From the NCBI GenBank assembly GCA_009928785.1, contig SABY01000034.1:1-32011 (forward strand): a stretch of 32,011 nt of DNA, in the 5' to 3' direction. Below the pieces are notes generated by a model, which searched no databases, was not told the DNA's origin, and saw only the letters and a list, made by a program, of their open reading frames with translations. The translations under genes and the position numbers were made by a program. Numbering within the stretch: the first letter of the stretch is position 1; each line of letters starts with the position of its first letter. Source of the DNA: Clostridia bacterium (GTDB lineage: Bacteria; Bacteroidota; Bacteroidia; Bacteroidales; 4484-276). Below are positions 31,811-32,011 of the stretch, one piece after another.

Positions 31811-32011
31811 TGTTTGTTGTTTGTTGTTTGTTGTTTGTTTCCCGAATCGCAAAGCTCTCGGGATTTCGCTACGCTCAAGTTCGTTGTTTGTTGTTCGTTG
31901 TTTGTTGTTCGTTTTCCCGAATCGCAAAGCTCTCGGGATTTCCCCGATGGGTCGGGGCAGGCTGCTACGCTCAAGTTCGTTGTTTGTTGTTCGTTGTTTG
32001 TTGTTCGTTGT
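31811..32011 (+). repeat. Hairpin plus heptamer repeat, family B (right cluster, runs off window)
   Basis: Four TGTTTGT heptamers (31811-31838) precede CCCGAATCGCAAAGCTCTCGGG-type hairpins at 31841 and 31916 (75-bp spacing). These are joined by alternating GTTCGTT and GTTTGTT heptamers (31879-31913), and the second unit carries an inserted CCCGATGGGTCGGG hairpin. Heptamers continue to the window end. Orientation equals that of the left cluster at 26375-26540. Confidence 0.9.

Noticed and set aside
31681..31974. N-terminal extension of the HmuY-like T9SS protein
   Set aside because: It is repeat-derived sequence upstream of the likely promoter, placed before a complete signal peptide.

Overview
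The window looks like chromosomal DNA of an uncultured or environmental member of the Bacteroidota (Bacteroidetes). The evidence is four secreted proteins ending in type IX secretion (T9SS) type A sorting domains, a HmuY / TonB-receptor cluster, a SusD-like style of lipoprotein signal, absence of Shine-Dalgarno sequences, and several start regions preceded by the Bacteroidetes -7 promoter element TAnnTTTG. No rRNA, tRNA, CRISPR array, transposase or phage gene was seen.

Layout. 1-712: gene-free, built from hairpin repeats and a heptamer array. 769-3084: malic enzyme fused to a phosphotransacetylase-like domain (maeB). 3328-7301: two-gene operon of unrelated phosphate transporters (NptA-type, then PiT-type), both with PhoU-like cytoplasmic tails. 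7630-9317: prmC and an xdhC-family gene, divergent and nearly abutting. 9549-12098: secreted M14 zinc carboxypeptidase. 12138-12911: a repeat of about 266 bp in three tandem copies. 12961-14340: TlpA-like exported thioredoxin. 14746-21444: two large secreted beta-structure proteins with T9SS tails. 21552-23312 (minus): isocitrate/isopropylmalate-type dehydrogenase followed by an HD-like protein lacking the HD histidine. 23615-26311: secreted protein-arginine deiminase with the active-site layout of Porphyromonas gingivalis PPAD. 26375-26718: repeats. 26719-31680 (minus): heme-uptake-like cluster (HmuY-like protein with T9SS tail, TonB-dependent receptor, HmuY-like lipoprotein). 31800-32011: the same repeat family as at 26.4 kb.

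How it fits together. The left third is housekeeping: C4 metabolism, phosphate import, release-factor methylation, molybdoenzyme maturation. The right two thirds are mostly cell-envelope and secreted functions: proteolysis (M14), arginine deimination, large repeat-rich surface proteins and a probable heme acquisition unit. The most interesting items are the PPAD-like enzyme with conserved C-terminal-arginine recognition residues, the pairing of a lipoprotein HmuY with a T9SS-exported HmuY around one TonB receptor, and two intergenic repeat families that both join palindromes to 7- or 8-bp tandem arrays. All calls come from reading the sequence; no database search or structure prediction was run.
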